Assembly (NCBI GenBank): GCA_963556255.1
Contig: OY744608.1
Coordinates: 7,243,523 to 7,307,522, forward strand
DNA: 64,000 bases
Origin: Allolobophora icterica
Taxonomy: Eukaryota > Annelida > Clitellata > Crassiclitellata > Lumbricidae
Reading direction: 5' to 3'
In this document: one piece after another, positions 1-11,001 of the stretch
How the letters are laid out: the number at the start of each line of letters is the position of its first letter
Numbering within the stretch: the first letter of the stretch is position 1
The notes under the pieces: generated by a model
What the model saw: the letters and a program-made list of their open reading frames with translations, nothing else
The model's database searches: none
Told to the model about the DNA's origin: nothing
Translations under genes and position numbers: made by a program

Positions 1-498
1 GATCTTGATCCCGCTTAGCAGGGTCACCTATAGTTAACATCTATCGTAATACAATCAATACTTTTAACGGTAACATCGCTCAAGTTATATGATCAGCAGG
101 TAAAAGAAACAATGATAGAACTCTTAACTAAAGAACTTAACTATCAGTACACATGGATTCCAACTAAGGTATACAGATCAATTTTCATTAGTTAAAATAT
201 ATATTAGTTAATCCAGGCTGATGTACATTACCACTAATTCATTTAAAAGAATGTCTGCATGCTTTCATTTATAGGGCGAATGTTATCCTTAAAAGAGGTG
301 TGTAATTATTTTAGTTCTCACCGTTTCTATTGCATAATACGGTCTATTTTTATATAATTTTGCAAAGATGGCTGCAGTTGCTGAATATGTAGCAGTAAGA
401 GAATGAGTTTAGGGACATCTTATGACAGCATCTGTCTTTTACGTCTTCCCTTTGTTGCTGATTCTGTAGTGGGTGTCCTTATACGCTTACATTACATT
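1..498. other. No gene seen
   Basis: AT-rich sequence without a convincing exon, splice-site pair or recognisable repeat. Confidence 0.6.
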
Positions 499-690
499 TG
501 GGGGCCCATAGAGTAATGGATAACACATTGGCGTGAAGTACTGAAGGTACCAAGATCGAACCCCGTAGATATCCGCTAATTTAAGGTCAATTCTGCCTTC
601 CACTCGCTATGCGGCGGCGGTGGTTAATGAATATAGTAGACCGTGATTTGGCGCCGTATGTGGCTGCCGCATAAGCAGTTATATTCGACT
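499..690 (+). repeat. Possible tRNA-derived SINE (family D)
   Basis: The start GGCCCATAGAGTAATGGATA resembles a tRNA box A and is followed by a box-B-like GATCGAACCCC. A related copy in reverse lies near 59400-59525 (GGGATCG... and GAGTAGTGGTAACATCACTG on the minus strand). The far end, with GGCTGCCGCAT, recurs inverted near 1470-1495 and 59350. The boundaries are uncertain. Confidence 0.4.
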
Positions 691-715
691 CCTGTAAAAC
701 TGTTATCATGTGTGC

Positions 716-1237
716 TTCTACTCATGGGCGGCGATCTAGAGGGGACGGGGGGACATGTCCCCCACCTTTAAGAGTAGGGGGGACACTCCATGCATTTGTC
801 CCCCCACATTTTGAAGAAACACCAAAAAAGGCTCAGAAATGTAATTGCGCGTGAGGGTTTTCGCAGCGATTTTGACAAGACGAGGTAAAAAAAAAATTTT
901 GAGCAGAAGTGTCCCCCAAAATTATGAGAAAGAAGAAGCAATTCGTCAAAAAGGGTTATTGCCGGGAGACGGAAAAAGTTGTAAAACGTGGCGATGAATT
1001 AGTGAAAATGAAAGTGGGGAAAAAAGTAAAAAGTGAAGAAGTGGTGGAAAAAAGAGAGGATAGTGTAAGAAAAAGTTGAAGGACTTAAAAAAGGTCATCA
1101 ACTTTTTTCGGAGATGAAAGCGAAATTTTTCGGAGATGAAGTTGTGGAAAAAATTTTCCAAAACCGGTCGTCGACGAGATCGTGGCCGACTTTGTCCCCC
1201 CCCCGCCCCCACCTCTCAGACAAGATCGCCGCCACTG
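716..1237 (+). mobile_element. Non-autonomous hAT element, copy 1
   Basis: The element begins CATGGGCGGCGATC at 724 and ends GATCGCCGCCACTG at 1237, matching the intact copy at 56784-57057. The interior is full of runs of C or G (GGGGGACA, GTCCCCCC) and no transposase is present. The 8 bases before it (716-723, CTTCTACT) are not repeated after 1237. They occur instead as the reverse complement at 1504-1511, beside copy 2, so the locus is rearranged. Confidence 0.7.
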
Positions 1238-1511
1238 CACCTTTCTGACTTTTTTCAGATTTCATCTTCCAAAAAGTTGTATCCTGGGGGGATTTCCCTC
1301 CCCAAAAGGTCTCTACATTGTAATATTGCTAGCCTCAATCCTGGGGGGATTCCCCCGAAAGGTGTCTAGATTAAACACTGACTTTGGCTATATAGCATAT
1401 AATAATAATCTTTTCTTTAATTAAGCGCCTGCATACGCATGCACTGCGCTGTACATTGAACATACATATAGTAGAAACGGCAGCCACGCAGGGCGCCTTA
1501 TTAAGTAGAAG

Positions 1512-1754
1512 CAGTGGCGGCGATCTTGTTTGAGAGGTGGGGGGGACATTTTGGAACTGATCTGGTCAAAAAAAGGTTTTGAACTGATCTGGTCAAAAAA
1601 AGGTCAAAAAACAAATTTCTTAACCTCAGCGCTACAAAATTTGATGACCTTTTTTGGTGTTTCTTCAAAATTTGGGGGGACGATGTATGGCGTGTCCCCC
1701 CACTCTTAAAGGTGGGGGTCTTGTCCCCCTCGACCCCCCGGGATCGCCGCCCAT
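1512..1754 (-). mobile_element. Non-autonomous hAT element, copy 2
   Basis: Same family as copy 1 in opposite orientation: CAGTGGCGGCGATC at the left and GATCGCCGCCCATG at the right. It carries a duplicated stretch reading GAACTGATCTGGTCAAAAAA. Bases 1504-1511 (AGTAGAAG) are the reverse complement of the flank of copy 1. Confidence 0.7.
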
Positions 1755-1909
1755 GAGGGACACACCATACACTCCCCCCCCCACATTTTAAAGAAACACT
1801 AAAAAGGTCATCAAATTTTTACGCGCGTGAGCAGAAATTTTTTTGACCTCTGTTTTGACCAGATCAGTTCAGAAGTGTCCCCCTCACCTGTCAAACAAGA
1901 TCGCCGCCA
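1752..1909 (+). mobile_element. Non-autonomous hAT element, copy 3 (5' truncated)
   Basis: This copy lacks the first part of the family consensus. It runs from GGGACACACCATACA through the shared TTTTGACCAGATCAGTTC segment to GATCGCCGCCACTG. It abuts the end of copy 2, giving a head-to-head junction. Confidence 0.65.
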
Positions 1910-2199
1910 CTGCATGAGCGGTTCTTAAAAGACGTTATAAATTTATGAGTCTTTACAGGTGTTGTGAATTATGCACCTGAATGATGTCATAACTTATGAC
2001 AGCATTCAGATGCATTATTATCCTGCAGTACAGGAATTATAAAGTATAGACCTTACAGCCTGAATAGCCTACTCTGAGAATTATTAATCTTCTCTTCCCT
2101 AGATGGAGCCGGGCAACAATATTAGATTACAAGCAAGCATTCCAAGATTTTTAAAAATGGATATGGCGTTTTGCTCTAGTCCATACAATGCATACGCAC

Positions 2200-2318
2200 G
2201 CGCGAAAAAATTTGTTGACTTTTTTGGTGTTTCTTCATCAAAATTTTGGGGAACAACTGTATACTGTGTCCCCCACCACTAAAGGTGGGGGTCTTGACCC
2301 CGGGATCGCCGCCCATGG
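2200..2318 (-). mobile_element. hAT family fragment, copy 4
   Basis: Contains the GTGTTTCTTCA, GTGTCCCCCACC and GGGATCGCCGCCCATGG segments of the family. Only the end half is present. Confidence 0.6.
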
Positions 2319-2389
2319 CTGTGTGGTTCCTAAGAAAGACTGGGGGTAAACTCCAACTCCCCCACAATTCTCACCCTGGGCTGTTCCAA

Positions 2390-2600
2390 GTGTGAGCAAA
2401 ACCTCCTCTCTTCATCTGGCCACCTGGAAACCGGACTCGGACCTCCTTTGGACTACTCTCTAGAAACCCCCTCTGATTTGACGTAGCGCTCGTGAATAGG
2501 CTGGTTCCCTGCGCTTGGCCTTCAAATGGCGCTTTAGAAGTTTGGAGATTACGATTCTCAAGCAGGTTCCATTGACGGCTGTTTGGAGCTAAACGAAGCA
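2390..2600 (+). repeat. LINE or SINE 3'-end-like repeat
   Basis: The segment containing GAATAGGCTGGTTCCCTGCG and GGCGCTTTAGAAGTTTGGAG is related to 60880-61010 (AATAAGCTGGCACTCTGCAC and AGCGCTTTAGAAATTTGGAG). This looks like a retroelement 3' tail. The family was not identified. Confidence 0.4.
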
Positions 2601-2639
2601 GTTGGATACAACCGTGCCAGTACACCATCATACACATGC

Positions 2640-3690
2640 ATGCGGCCCGTACGTGCTGGCATCATGGCATATTATGTCAGCACAGTTTCAAGAGATCGGA
2701 TACGTTAGACTGTGGAATGGAAGCCGATACAGCAGTGAATGGAATGGCATTTGCGCACACAATTTTTTTCAGTAGAATAAATATTTAGAAAGTATCTGAA
2801 ATAACTGAATTTTTTAAACTAGCATAATTTATACGCCTAACGCGAGCCCAGCGTTAGTATCTAATAATTGAGCTGACGGCTTTCCATGACCCACTTTGTT
2901 TATTAATCGGCTTGCCATAGACGGACAGCTTTGAACAGCGCGTGCGTAAAGTTGTGCTGTATTCGTTGAAAATAACTAGAAATGAACGGATTAAAATATT
3001 CCGGATAATAGGTGAGTGCTTTTAATATATTTTGCGTGGGTATTTTATTGCAGAAATGTTTTAAACGTCGACTCTTCGTTGTGTTATGTGCAGCTGCCTT
3101 GAGTACGCTCGTGTCGACATCAGGTGTTGTGTAAAACCCGGAGCGGAGATTGGAGAAATGCGTCTAAATAAATCTAATACAAGACCTTATATAACTCGAT
3201 TAACTTAACGCACAAGGCATCGGCTCAGTTTATGTTCAAGTTAAACCGCAGTTTAGAAATGTAAATTGTAAAAGGCAATCTCGAGCGGCTATTACTAGAA
3301 ACTAGCGCACCCCGATTGTACATGTTTGCCGGTGAACGGGCTTTGGAGTTGATGTAATTGTGCAATTCTTTAGGAAAACGAGCACGAAGATGGGTTGCCC
3401 AGCTACAGCACTGCTTTTGTCGTACCAATCGACGCCCGTTCTGGGGATTTGAACCCTTGTACTGTGTTTTTAAGGTCAAGCAGAGCTGAATAGGGGACTT
3501 GTTAAGTGAACGATCACTTTGCTTTACTCATTAGAGTTCTGTACCGTTTATTCTACCGTCATCCATCCACCCGCCACCCACCCACCTTGTTGCTCTGAGA
3601 TAAGTTAGGACTTCACTTACTTTTTCCTCTCTTTTCTGCATCCATTTCACCAGTGGCTGAAGACAACACTGTACGATTGATGTCTTGTTT
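2640..3690. other. No gene seen
   Basis: No supported exon. A strong donor-like site (AATAG|GTGAGTG) occurs at 3010-3011, but the reading frame before it is closed (ATG at 2982 reaches a stop after 8 codons). It could at most be a 5'-UTR exon. Confidence 0.5.
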
Positions 3691-4591
3691 AGTCAGATGT
3701 TGAACACTCTGAGGAGATTAATAAGGTGCTATATAAATGTGTACTTGTACTTGGGATTACATGACGTTGTAGCCCGTTGTTCATAGTGGTCTACCGTAGT
3801 TTCTGCAATTTATCAGATGATTTTCTTTGTTCTTTCTAATAACCTGAGATGCGTTTCCATTTTACTGAATTATTGCAGAACCTGATACCTACCTCTGACT
3901 CAAGCAAGGATATTATATTGATGGCCTGTGATTGAACTGAGTCATCCTTATGGCTCAGCTAGTTAACAGACAGACACATTGACACATACAGACACACAGA
4001 AGCATAGATGCACACAGACATACACAGACACACAGCCCATCCCTCCCTCACATGACCACTTTCCTCTCTAATTGGAGTGAGATAGGTGAGAGGTCACTGT
4101 AGCTATCTCACACCTACCTTGCATATACTAAAACTTTTTGGGGAAACATATATATGTATGCATGTAGGTATGTATGTATGTACATACATGCTTACATACA
4201 GATGAATATATATATATGTGCCACGAGTATGTATGTATGTATTTTTTTAATACATGTGTTTGTATGCACACGAGTCCCTTTAGTGCATTTTCACTTTGTT
4301 TATGTGCTTTACTGGTAGTTTTTTGGAGGCCATAGGCATGGCTGCTTTCTCTAACAATTGGTTTAGAGGTAGTTGCGATCGGATGATGGCAGAGTCCGAC
4401 ATCAGAATAAACTGCTTTTGGTGCAGAATTTTCAGGTTTTTTCAGGCAGAACTGTTTTTTTAGTTTGATCATTTATTGGAATAGGCGGCAATACTTTTAC
4501 CGCTGGGCAGCAACGTAACTGTGTTTTGTAAGAAAATTGCATCAATTGCAATTGTGTATGTATGGATTGTATGATTTTTTATGTGTGCTTG
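3691..4591. repeat. Retroelement tail and ATGT/CACA microsatellites
   Basis: Around 3700-3760 there is a GGTGCTATATAAATGTG retroelement tail. Degenerate (CACA/GACA) repeats lie at 3965-4045 and TATG repeats at 4148-4245. No exon was recognised. Confidence 0.5.
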
Positions 4592-4917
4592 CAGGGGTGT
4601 AACTTTAGCCTAAAAAGTGGGGGGTACCAATACCTTGGTCTAAAAAGTGGGGGGTACCAATTTCTTCTCCACTTTCGTTTTTCGCATGATAACCATTTTG
4701 AACATTTTCCCTGCCAGTATTCTCATTAATTTTGGCTCTCGATTTACCTGTGAATCTAAACACTTTCATACTTTTGGCGGAGATTGCGTTCTCTGGGAAG
4801 GCACAATAATAAAATATTTATTGGCATTGTTTAAAAAGTGGGGGGTACAGTACCCCCCCCAGTCCAAAAAGTGGGGGGTACGGGTACCCCTCGTACCCCC
4901 CACAAATTACGCCTATG
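4592..4917 (+). mobile_element. Non-autonomous hAT element of a second family
   Basis: Starts CAGGGGTGTAACTTTAG and ends ATTACGCCTATG, with imperfect terminal inverted repeats. It is flanked by a perfect 8-bp target-site duplication, TGTGCTTG, at 4584-4591 and 4918-4925. Eight-bp duplications and CA...TG ends are characteristic of hAT elements. The interior repeats AAAAAGTGGGGGGTAC several times and has no transposase. Confidence 0.85.
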
Positions 4918-4931
4918 TGTGCTTGTACATT

Positions 4932-5115
4932 GTGGGACATGGTAGCTGATTGGTTTGAACACCCACCTTGTAATGAGAAGGGTACAGGTTCAAGAGTTCC
5001 TTGAGATGATTACTGTGTAGAGACCTTTCAAGAGCAAGTCCTTCACTCACAATTGCTCAGCACCATTGATTGATGTTTGAGCATTAGGTCATGGTGCTTA
5101 ATAAACTTATTAATG
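4932..5115 (+). repeat. tRNA-derived SINE, family C
   Basis: A head with TGGTAGCTGATTGGTTTGAA and a B-box-like AGGTTCAAGAGTTCC is followed by GCAAGTCCTTCACTC, CAGCACCATTGATTGATG and the tail GGTGCTTAATAAA. Related copies lie at 14720-14895, 16440-16612, 20700-20825, 21388-21545 and 26297-26470. Confidence 0.7.
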
Positions 5116-6790
5116 TGTGTTTGTGTGTGTATGCTTGTATTACCCATAATTTTGGACAATTTCTGTTTCCTAAGTTTAGGATAAGCTAGTTAATTTTTCA
5201 GAGCTACCTATATCAGGTGTTTTTATCAATATTTTCTAACAAAGCCCACAAACAATAATGGCAGTCGAGTAATTTTTTTTGAGTCGGTGATGACAGTTTT
5301 CGTGTTGCACCAGGATTTCAACGTAGGATGCAGCTTTGAAATTATCCTAATTATTATATACACAGAAATTATTATCATTGTTCGACCGCTCTTCTGCTTT
5401 TACTCATAGGGCGAATATTACACTTAAGGTGTGTAATTATTTTTGAACAGTTCTCACGGTTCGTATGGCATAATACTTTGAGGCTAATTTCAACCTAGGA
5501 TGCAGCATTTCCACAGCTGAAAAATGACTGTACCGTGACCCTCAGCTTTGTGGCTTAAACAAGCATTCTAAGTGAGCTGCAGCATGCTAAAACAAAGAAA
5601 GTTGGATGGATTTCCATACTACACCATAACCCCAACCTTGGTGACTTAAACAAGCAGCGTTTCAAGTGAGGTACAGTATATGCAAGAACAAAAAAAGCAA
5701 AACTCTTATAGGTATCCACGGTTGTATACCTTGGCCTTGTTTGTGTTTAACAAGCATGGGTGTAACTAACACTCGAGAATGACAAGATAAAGCTTCAAGA
5801 ACCACGTGGGGAATAGTCTGTTCAAAGGAAGTAAAAATGAATTAGCGTTGATTGTTATTATGAGCACCTCGTGCGTTTTATAAGCGGCTGAAGAGCTCTC
5901 GAGATTGCGTGCAGGTTGCACAAGCGTTTGCAACACATTGTCATTACCTCTTGTTTTACGACCAGTAAGCATGCTGGTATGATTTGTGGCATTGAATGAA
6001 GATTAAATAGCGAGTAATTGTTAGTGTTAGGCTCCACTGAGACAGCTTTTTTGTTTTCAATGGATAATTGACTGAAACCAAGGAAAACACCAATTTGTGT
6101 AATGCGTACAAAGTTTGTGGAATTAGACAAAGATTAAGCGTGATTAATCTGTTCGTGTGAGGCTTAGTTGTAGCAGCGTTTTATTTTCAGTGTAGATATG
6201 TTTAAAGCTAAGGAAAGCACAATTTGTTTAATGCTGGTATGATTTTTTAGATTAATCAGAGACAGCGTTTTATTATCAATGGATATATGTCTAAAACTAA
6301 GGCCTTAAGCAGATAATGAATGCTTAATCTTATCTGTTATCTTCTATAGCACCATTTGGTCACTTCAAATGTGACGTAATCGTGGTCACCCATAGTAAAA
6401 ATCATGATCCATTGGGGAAGCCTGGTGCAAGCAGGGTGGGGCAGCTGGAAGTAAGATGCTTTGTGGTGTAAAGTATCTCAGGTCGTAATGTAATAGGATC
6501 ATCGTGACAGTCTGAAACTCTGCCGTGACTCATTGTTGTAATGTAGTGCACAGTTTGGAGATATATTGTACAGTGTCATCGTCACCACCAATAATCATCG
6601 TCATCACCACTGCTGCCGTCACTACCACCGCCACCATAATATATCACCATCACCCTCGGCTCCTGACATTAGTTGGTGATGATCAGTGCACAATATACGA
6701 TCTCCGTTCTATTCTGAAGTTTAGTTCAAGTCTTATGTCTTTGTTTATGCGTATTATACTGTCTATCGCTCGTATTCATGGTCTCTTAGT
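5116..6790. other. No gene seen
   Basis: AT-rich sequence with partial self-similarity (for example AAGCATTCTAAGTGAG near 5560 and AAGCAGCGTTTCAAGTGAG near 5650) but no supported exon. Confidence 0.5.
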
Positions 6791-6793
6791 ATA

Positions 6794-7000
6794 CAGCAGA
6801 AGAAGAAGAGCATTCCCTTAAGTTAGCCCTGTGGCAGCCGTAGGTATGAAGTGTTAGCAATTTCATATTCTTAGCCAAGGCCTATGAGGGTAGTCGAGTC
6901 TCATCTTCCCACCGACAGTGTACGGTCAGTGTACTCATTATACCTGAGTTGGCTAGGGGGTACAGTTGGAACAGAAATCTCAAACTAAATTTGTTCACTG
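6794..7000 (-). repeat. tRNA-derived SINE, family B
   Basis: Reverse-oriented copy containing CCCTTAAGTTAGCC, GAAGTGTTAGC and GAGTTGGCTAGGGGG. The tRNA-like head is missing. It faces the plus-strand copy at 7014. Confidence 0.75.
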
Positions 7001-7013
7001 TCCAGTGGGATGC

Positions 7014-7282
7014 AGGATAGTGTAGTGGTTAGTGTTCTCGTTTGTCAGTTGAGAGGTCGGGGTTCCAAATCCCCAAAAGGGCAGAAATGTTGTAGATTTT
7101 GGGTCCACCTGCGTCCTCTAGCCAACTCAGCTATAATAATGGACCTTACACTGTTGGTCGCAAGATGAGGCAGCGAGGAAGGGACTGGCTACCCGCCCTC
7201 ATAAGACAAGGCTAAGAAAAGTGAAGTCGCTGCCACTTATACCCATGACTGCCTCTCTGCTTTAACTTAAGGGACTGATCTT
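7014..7282 (+). repeat. tRNA-derived SINE, family B
   Basis: The head TAGTGTAGTGGTTAGTGTTC is a polymerase III A-box-like sequence and GGGGTTCCAAATCCCC is B-box-like. The body GCCCTCATAAGACAAGGCTAAG leads to the 3' end CTTAAGGGACTG. Confidence 0.8.
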
Positions 7283-7665
7283 CGCTGTCGAATTGTTCAG
7301 GAACGACGGATTGACCGAGATTGGTGTTGCTATGGTTGGCCTTCAGGCTCCATCCCAAGACTTGGTACCCCTTCTGCCTATAAAACCCTTGAACCCCGAG
7401 TCTGGGTGGGGGGGATATCATTGCAGAGGGAGAAAGATGTCGGTTGACTGTCAGTTGTCTTGCTAAGATACGAGGATGTCAGATGTCAACGACCGGTTCA
7501 TTCGATGCTTGTGTCTTGCAGGGAATCCAACGGTGTTGTCAGTTGTCAGTTGCAGTTAGTCACTCTGGGCTTGGGCTTCGATGTAGTAGGGTTCGAATAC
7601 AGAGGTCCTTGCTATATGCATCGACTGTCTTCCTTTATTTTGTTATCTTAGGAGTCTGGCAGATG

Positions 7666-8440
7666 GATGTGATTGAGGAGGAGAAGGAAGTAATAGAGGA
7701 TGAGGAGGATGATGTGGTAGAGCAGGAGGAGGAGGAAAAAGTGGTAGAGCAGGAGGAGGAGGAAAAAGTGGTAGAGGAGGAGGAGGAAGAAGTGATGGAA
7801 GAGGAGGAAGTGGTAGAGGAGGAGGAGGAAGTGGTAAAGTAGGAGGAAGAAGAAGGAGGAGGAATGGAAGAAGGAACTGGAGTTATAAGGGAAGAAGAGG
7901 AAGAGGAAGGTGAGAAGTAGACAGGTTGAGGAAGTTTAAGAGAAGAGAAAGGGCAGGAGGTGGAGGAGGAAACTACCCTAGTATATAGAAATGTAGGAGG
8001 AAAAGAAGCAATACAAGAGGAGGGGGAGGAAGAAGTGGAGGAGGAGATCCTGAAAGACAGCAAGGGCAGAAAGAACCGTTAGAAGGATGAGGATGAATAA
8101 ACAACTAGTAGAAGGATGAAAATGAATATGAGGAAGGGAATGTGGATGAAGAGAAGGGGGATGCAGAAGAATCTAGGAGGATATTGTTTATTTTATTATC
8201 TTAGGAGTATTGCAGAAGAGATGGAGGATGTGGTAGAGGAGGAGGAGGAGGAGGTAGAGGAGGAAGAGAATGAGTGAGAGGATGAAGAGAAGTTCCAGAG
8301 GAAGAAGAGTAGGAGGAAGAATGGATGGGCAGAAGAATATGTTATAAGGGAATGTGGATGATGAGAAGGGATGGTAGAAGAAGAGGGGGAGAGGTGTCAT
8401 GAAGTCAAAACAAGAAGATCAGTTGAGTTGTAGTTAGGAG
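7666..8440 (+). repeat. GGA-rich purine tract
   Basis: Nearly 0.8 kb of degenerate (GAG/GGA)n on the plus strand. It includes a diverged duplication: TTATCTTAGGAGTCTGGCAG near 7646 versus TTATCTTAGGAGTATTGCAG near 8198. Long open frames (poly-Glu on plus, poly-Ser on minus) follow from the base composition and are not taken as genes. Confidence 0.8.
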
Positions 8441-8696
8441 TGGTGGGTGAAAGCGAGGGAGCTAACCATTCGTTTGTTTTTCTTTCTTCCTCCGGTATGG
8501 AACCAGCTGAAGGAGGAAGAGTACTGAGTGGAGAATTGACCCAAGGAAGAGGAGAGGAAGTAGGAGAAGGAATGTTGACTTTCTACGCTTTGTTCTTCTT
8601 ATGTTTTTCCAATGTATAGGCTGTTAGACATTTGGAAGCAGAAAGAAACGGTTGACACTGAAATGTGGCCAGAGAAGGAGGATGAGCAGAGAGGAG

Positions 8697-8856
8697 GAGG
8701 AGAAGGAGAAGAGCAGTACTTAAGCTAGTAGCCCTGAAGCAGCCATGGGTATGAGGTGTTAGCAACTTCATTTTCTTAGCCTCGGCATATGAGGACGGAG
8801 GGCCAGTCCTCTTTCTCGCCGTCTCCCGGTCTCATCTTCCAACCGACAGTGTACTA
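8697..8856 (-). repeat. SINE family B, partial
   Basis: Contains AGCAGCCATGGGTATGAGG, TTCTTAGCCTCGGCATATGA and CCGACAGTGTA. The tRNA-like head is missing. Confidence 0.75.
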
Positions 8857-9324
8857 GAGAGTGACTCAGGAAGACAATCTCTTCCCCATGCCAGCCCCAC
8901 AACAAGCAAGTCTTCCCATCCCCTTATGTTTTGTCTGCGCCCCATCCCCCAAGGTTTTCTCCGCATCCCACCATCTTCCCATGACTGCATCACATTCCCG
9001 CAAAAAGTTTTCACCAATTAAAATTAAAAAAAAACAGTTGTTAGCTATCTTGCAAAGCGATTTGTATTGCTGTGAATTAGTAAAACACACACATAAAAAA
9101 CAGATAATCTTATCAAAAGTTTGCTATAACCAAGTCCTGACTATTTCTGGAAATAATAAAAATCTCAATCTCAGCATCACCTGGGACTAGATTTGAGATT
9201 GTACTTGTAGCTCTTGGAATGACTAGTGACTACGTTAGAAATTAAATCAGAATTTTAGATAGAAAAGTTATTCCAGTTTTTTGACCATTAGCCATATCTG
9301 CTTGTTTAGTCCGTGTAGGAATTA

Positions 9325-9755
9325 GGGGTCCACCGGAAATCGCCTCAGACATTTGCCTCGGCCGGAAATCCCGTTTCCGGAAGTATTCGCCTCGGCAAAT
9401 ATTGTAGACGCATATAGTTGCAAAAGAAATTTTCTTTAAAAAAATTTTTTTCCTTTAAAAACTTATTCAATGAACTTACGTATTTAAAATTATAAATGTT
9501 GAACCTTACAACAATTACACAGAAAACTTCACAACTGCACAGAAATGACTGCAATTCAAATTGTATTAGTCACTTATTACAAGTACACAAATTTATGTCG
9601 ATAATTTCTTATTACACGAAAATGTGAAACTTCGCATATGGAACAAATGGTACCCGGTTCGTTTCCGGATCTGGCAAATGGTACATCCAAAAACTCGGAT
9701 TCGGTTTCCGGTGGAAAATGTCTTTCCGGTGGAAAATGTCTTTCCGGTGGACCCC
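9325..9755 (+). mobile_element. TA-flanked miniature element (copy 1 of 3)
   Basis: Begins GGGGTCCACCGGAAA and ends with its inverse TTTCCGGTGGACCCC. It is flanked on both sides by TA, as for Tc1/mariner-type insertions. An 18-bp segment (GGTGGAAAATGTCTTTCC) is tandemly repeated at the right end. There is no transposase. The element ends 15 bp before the candidate exon at 9771, so its insertion lies inside or next to that exon's acceptor region. Confidence 0.85.
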
Positions 9756-9770
9756 TAGTAGGAATAGCAG

Positions 9771-10001
9771 ATCATTGACCGATTCCTCAATAAGACCTGT
9801 GCGTGCTTCTATCCTCTATAGTGCGCTCCCTGCTATTGAAAACACACTCTCAGATGATGTCTCTGTGGCAGAAATAGCCAGAAGTGTCGTAGCCACAGGT
9901 GCAAGTTTTGTTCACGTATTGGCCTTGATAATGTGGAAGCAGTTCCACAATGAAAGAATGTCTTCCATATCGATGTACATGTATCTGTGCATTTCATATA
10001 G
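9771..10001 (+). CDS. Candidate internal exon of an unidentified protein
   Basis: After the acceptor AATAGCAG at 9763-9770 the frame is open for about 76 codons and has the look of conserved coding sequence: RPVRASILYSALPAIENTL, then DVSVAEIARSVVATG and FVHVLALIMWKQFHNER. The first base completes a codon. A donor TATAG|GTGGCT at 10001 gives a phase-2 end, but GT sites at 9975 and 9981 are alternatives with the same phase. The acceptor lacks a good pyrimidine tract because a miniature element sits just upstream. I do not recognise the protein. The composition (alternating hydrophobic and Ala/Val-rich helices) suggests a helical segment. It could belong with the exons at 30708 and beyond, but it does not join 30708 in phase directly, so another exon would be needed between them. 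Confidence 0.4.
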
Positions 10002-10049
10002 GTGGCTGCCTCGTTAGCAGTGACTATTGGAGTGGAGTTGAAAGAAACA

Positions 10050-10200
10050 AATCATCATTACTATTGCCACGGTTTTATCACGGTATCATTCTTCATTACC
10101 GCGGTATTACCTCGACAGTAAACCCATTACCACGGTAAAACCGCCATTGCTGTCCCCATTACCGCGTTATTTGCCGCCTGAAAAATTACCGCGTCACTAT
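10050..10200. repeat. Cluster of short dyad repeats
   Basis: Six variants of ATTACCGCGGTATTA occur within about 150 bp (for example TTGCCACGGTTTTA, ATTACCACGGTAAAA, ATTACCGCGTTATT, AATTACCGCGTCAC). Several are near-palindromic. Nothing similar was noticed elsewhere in the window. Confidence 0.6.
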
Positions 10201-10204
10201 CTAG

Positions 10205-10271
10205 AGTGTACTCGTTATTGCAGAGTTGGCTAGGAGGCGCAGGTGGAGCAGAAATCTCGATACCAATTTCT
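10205..10271 (-). repeat. SINE family B fragment
   Basis: Contains GTACTCGTTATTGCAGAGTTGG and GAGCAGAAATCTCG, the middle of the family. Confidence 0.55.
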
Positions 10272-11001
10272 GGGAAGATCGTGCTTAATGTGACCGTACC
10301 AGCAAAGGACTTGATGTCCTATATCCACGAAGGACTACAGTCGTGTCTAAATGCACATACCAGTGGCTGATGGGATACTAGACTTGCAGTGTCTGCTGTT
10401 ATTAGACATTGCTTTTAAGAATATGGCTTAGCCTTAGAGTTTCCCAAGTTGTGTTCTGTGGAACCGTAGAGTTCCGTGAGGGAAAGACAATGGTTCCATG
10501 AGGCATTTTGATAAAAGTGTCATTCGAGTGCGTTGTTACATTACAAATCAGACTCCGAGGTGAAGACAAGGGTTCCATGGAAAAAATCATTTAAGTTTTC
10601 TTTTACCGGTAATCTAATTTTTATGGATTTAACAAAAATAGTTTACCAGAATATCTTTTGTTTAGGTCAGGGTTCAGTCAAAAACTTTTCAGTTCAGAAG
10701 GGTTCGGTAGCCAAAAAATAATGGGAAGCACTGGCTTAGAGATTTGCGAAGGAGAAGGGTGTAGGTCACACTGTCGGTTTCTGGTTTATGTTTTTAAATG
10801 AACCACACTTTGGAGGTAGTCAATGCATGGATGGATAGCCAACAGTTCTGTTGGGACCAGAACTGTTGTGGCAGTTCAGCGTTTGATGAATTTATCAGAT
10901 TATTGCTAAGTTCCCTATCGCTGGCATCTGGTTTTACCAGTATCACAGGGCTCTGGCAGTTCCAGATTCTGTGGCGACCTATCGAAATCCTATTTGGAGG
11001 C

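Noticed and set aside
2971..3011. First exon with donor AATAG|GTGAGTG
   Set aside because: The ATG frame closes before the donor; it could only be a non-coding exon and nothing else supports it.
7444..8063. Acidic 132-codon plus-strand frame and Ser-rich 142-codon minus-strand frame
   Set aside because: Both follow from a (GAG/GGA)n purine tract, and neither has splice sites or a unique domain.
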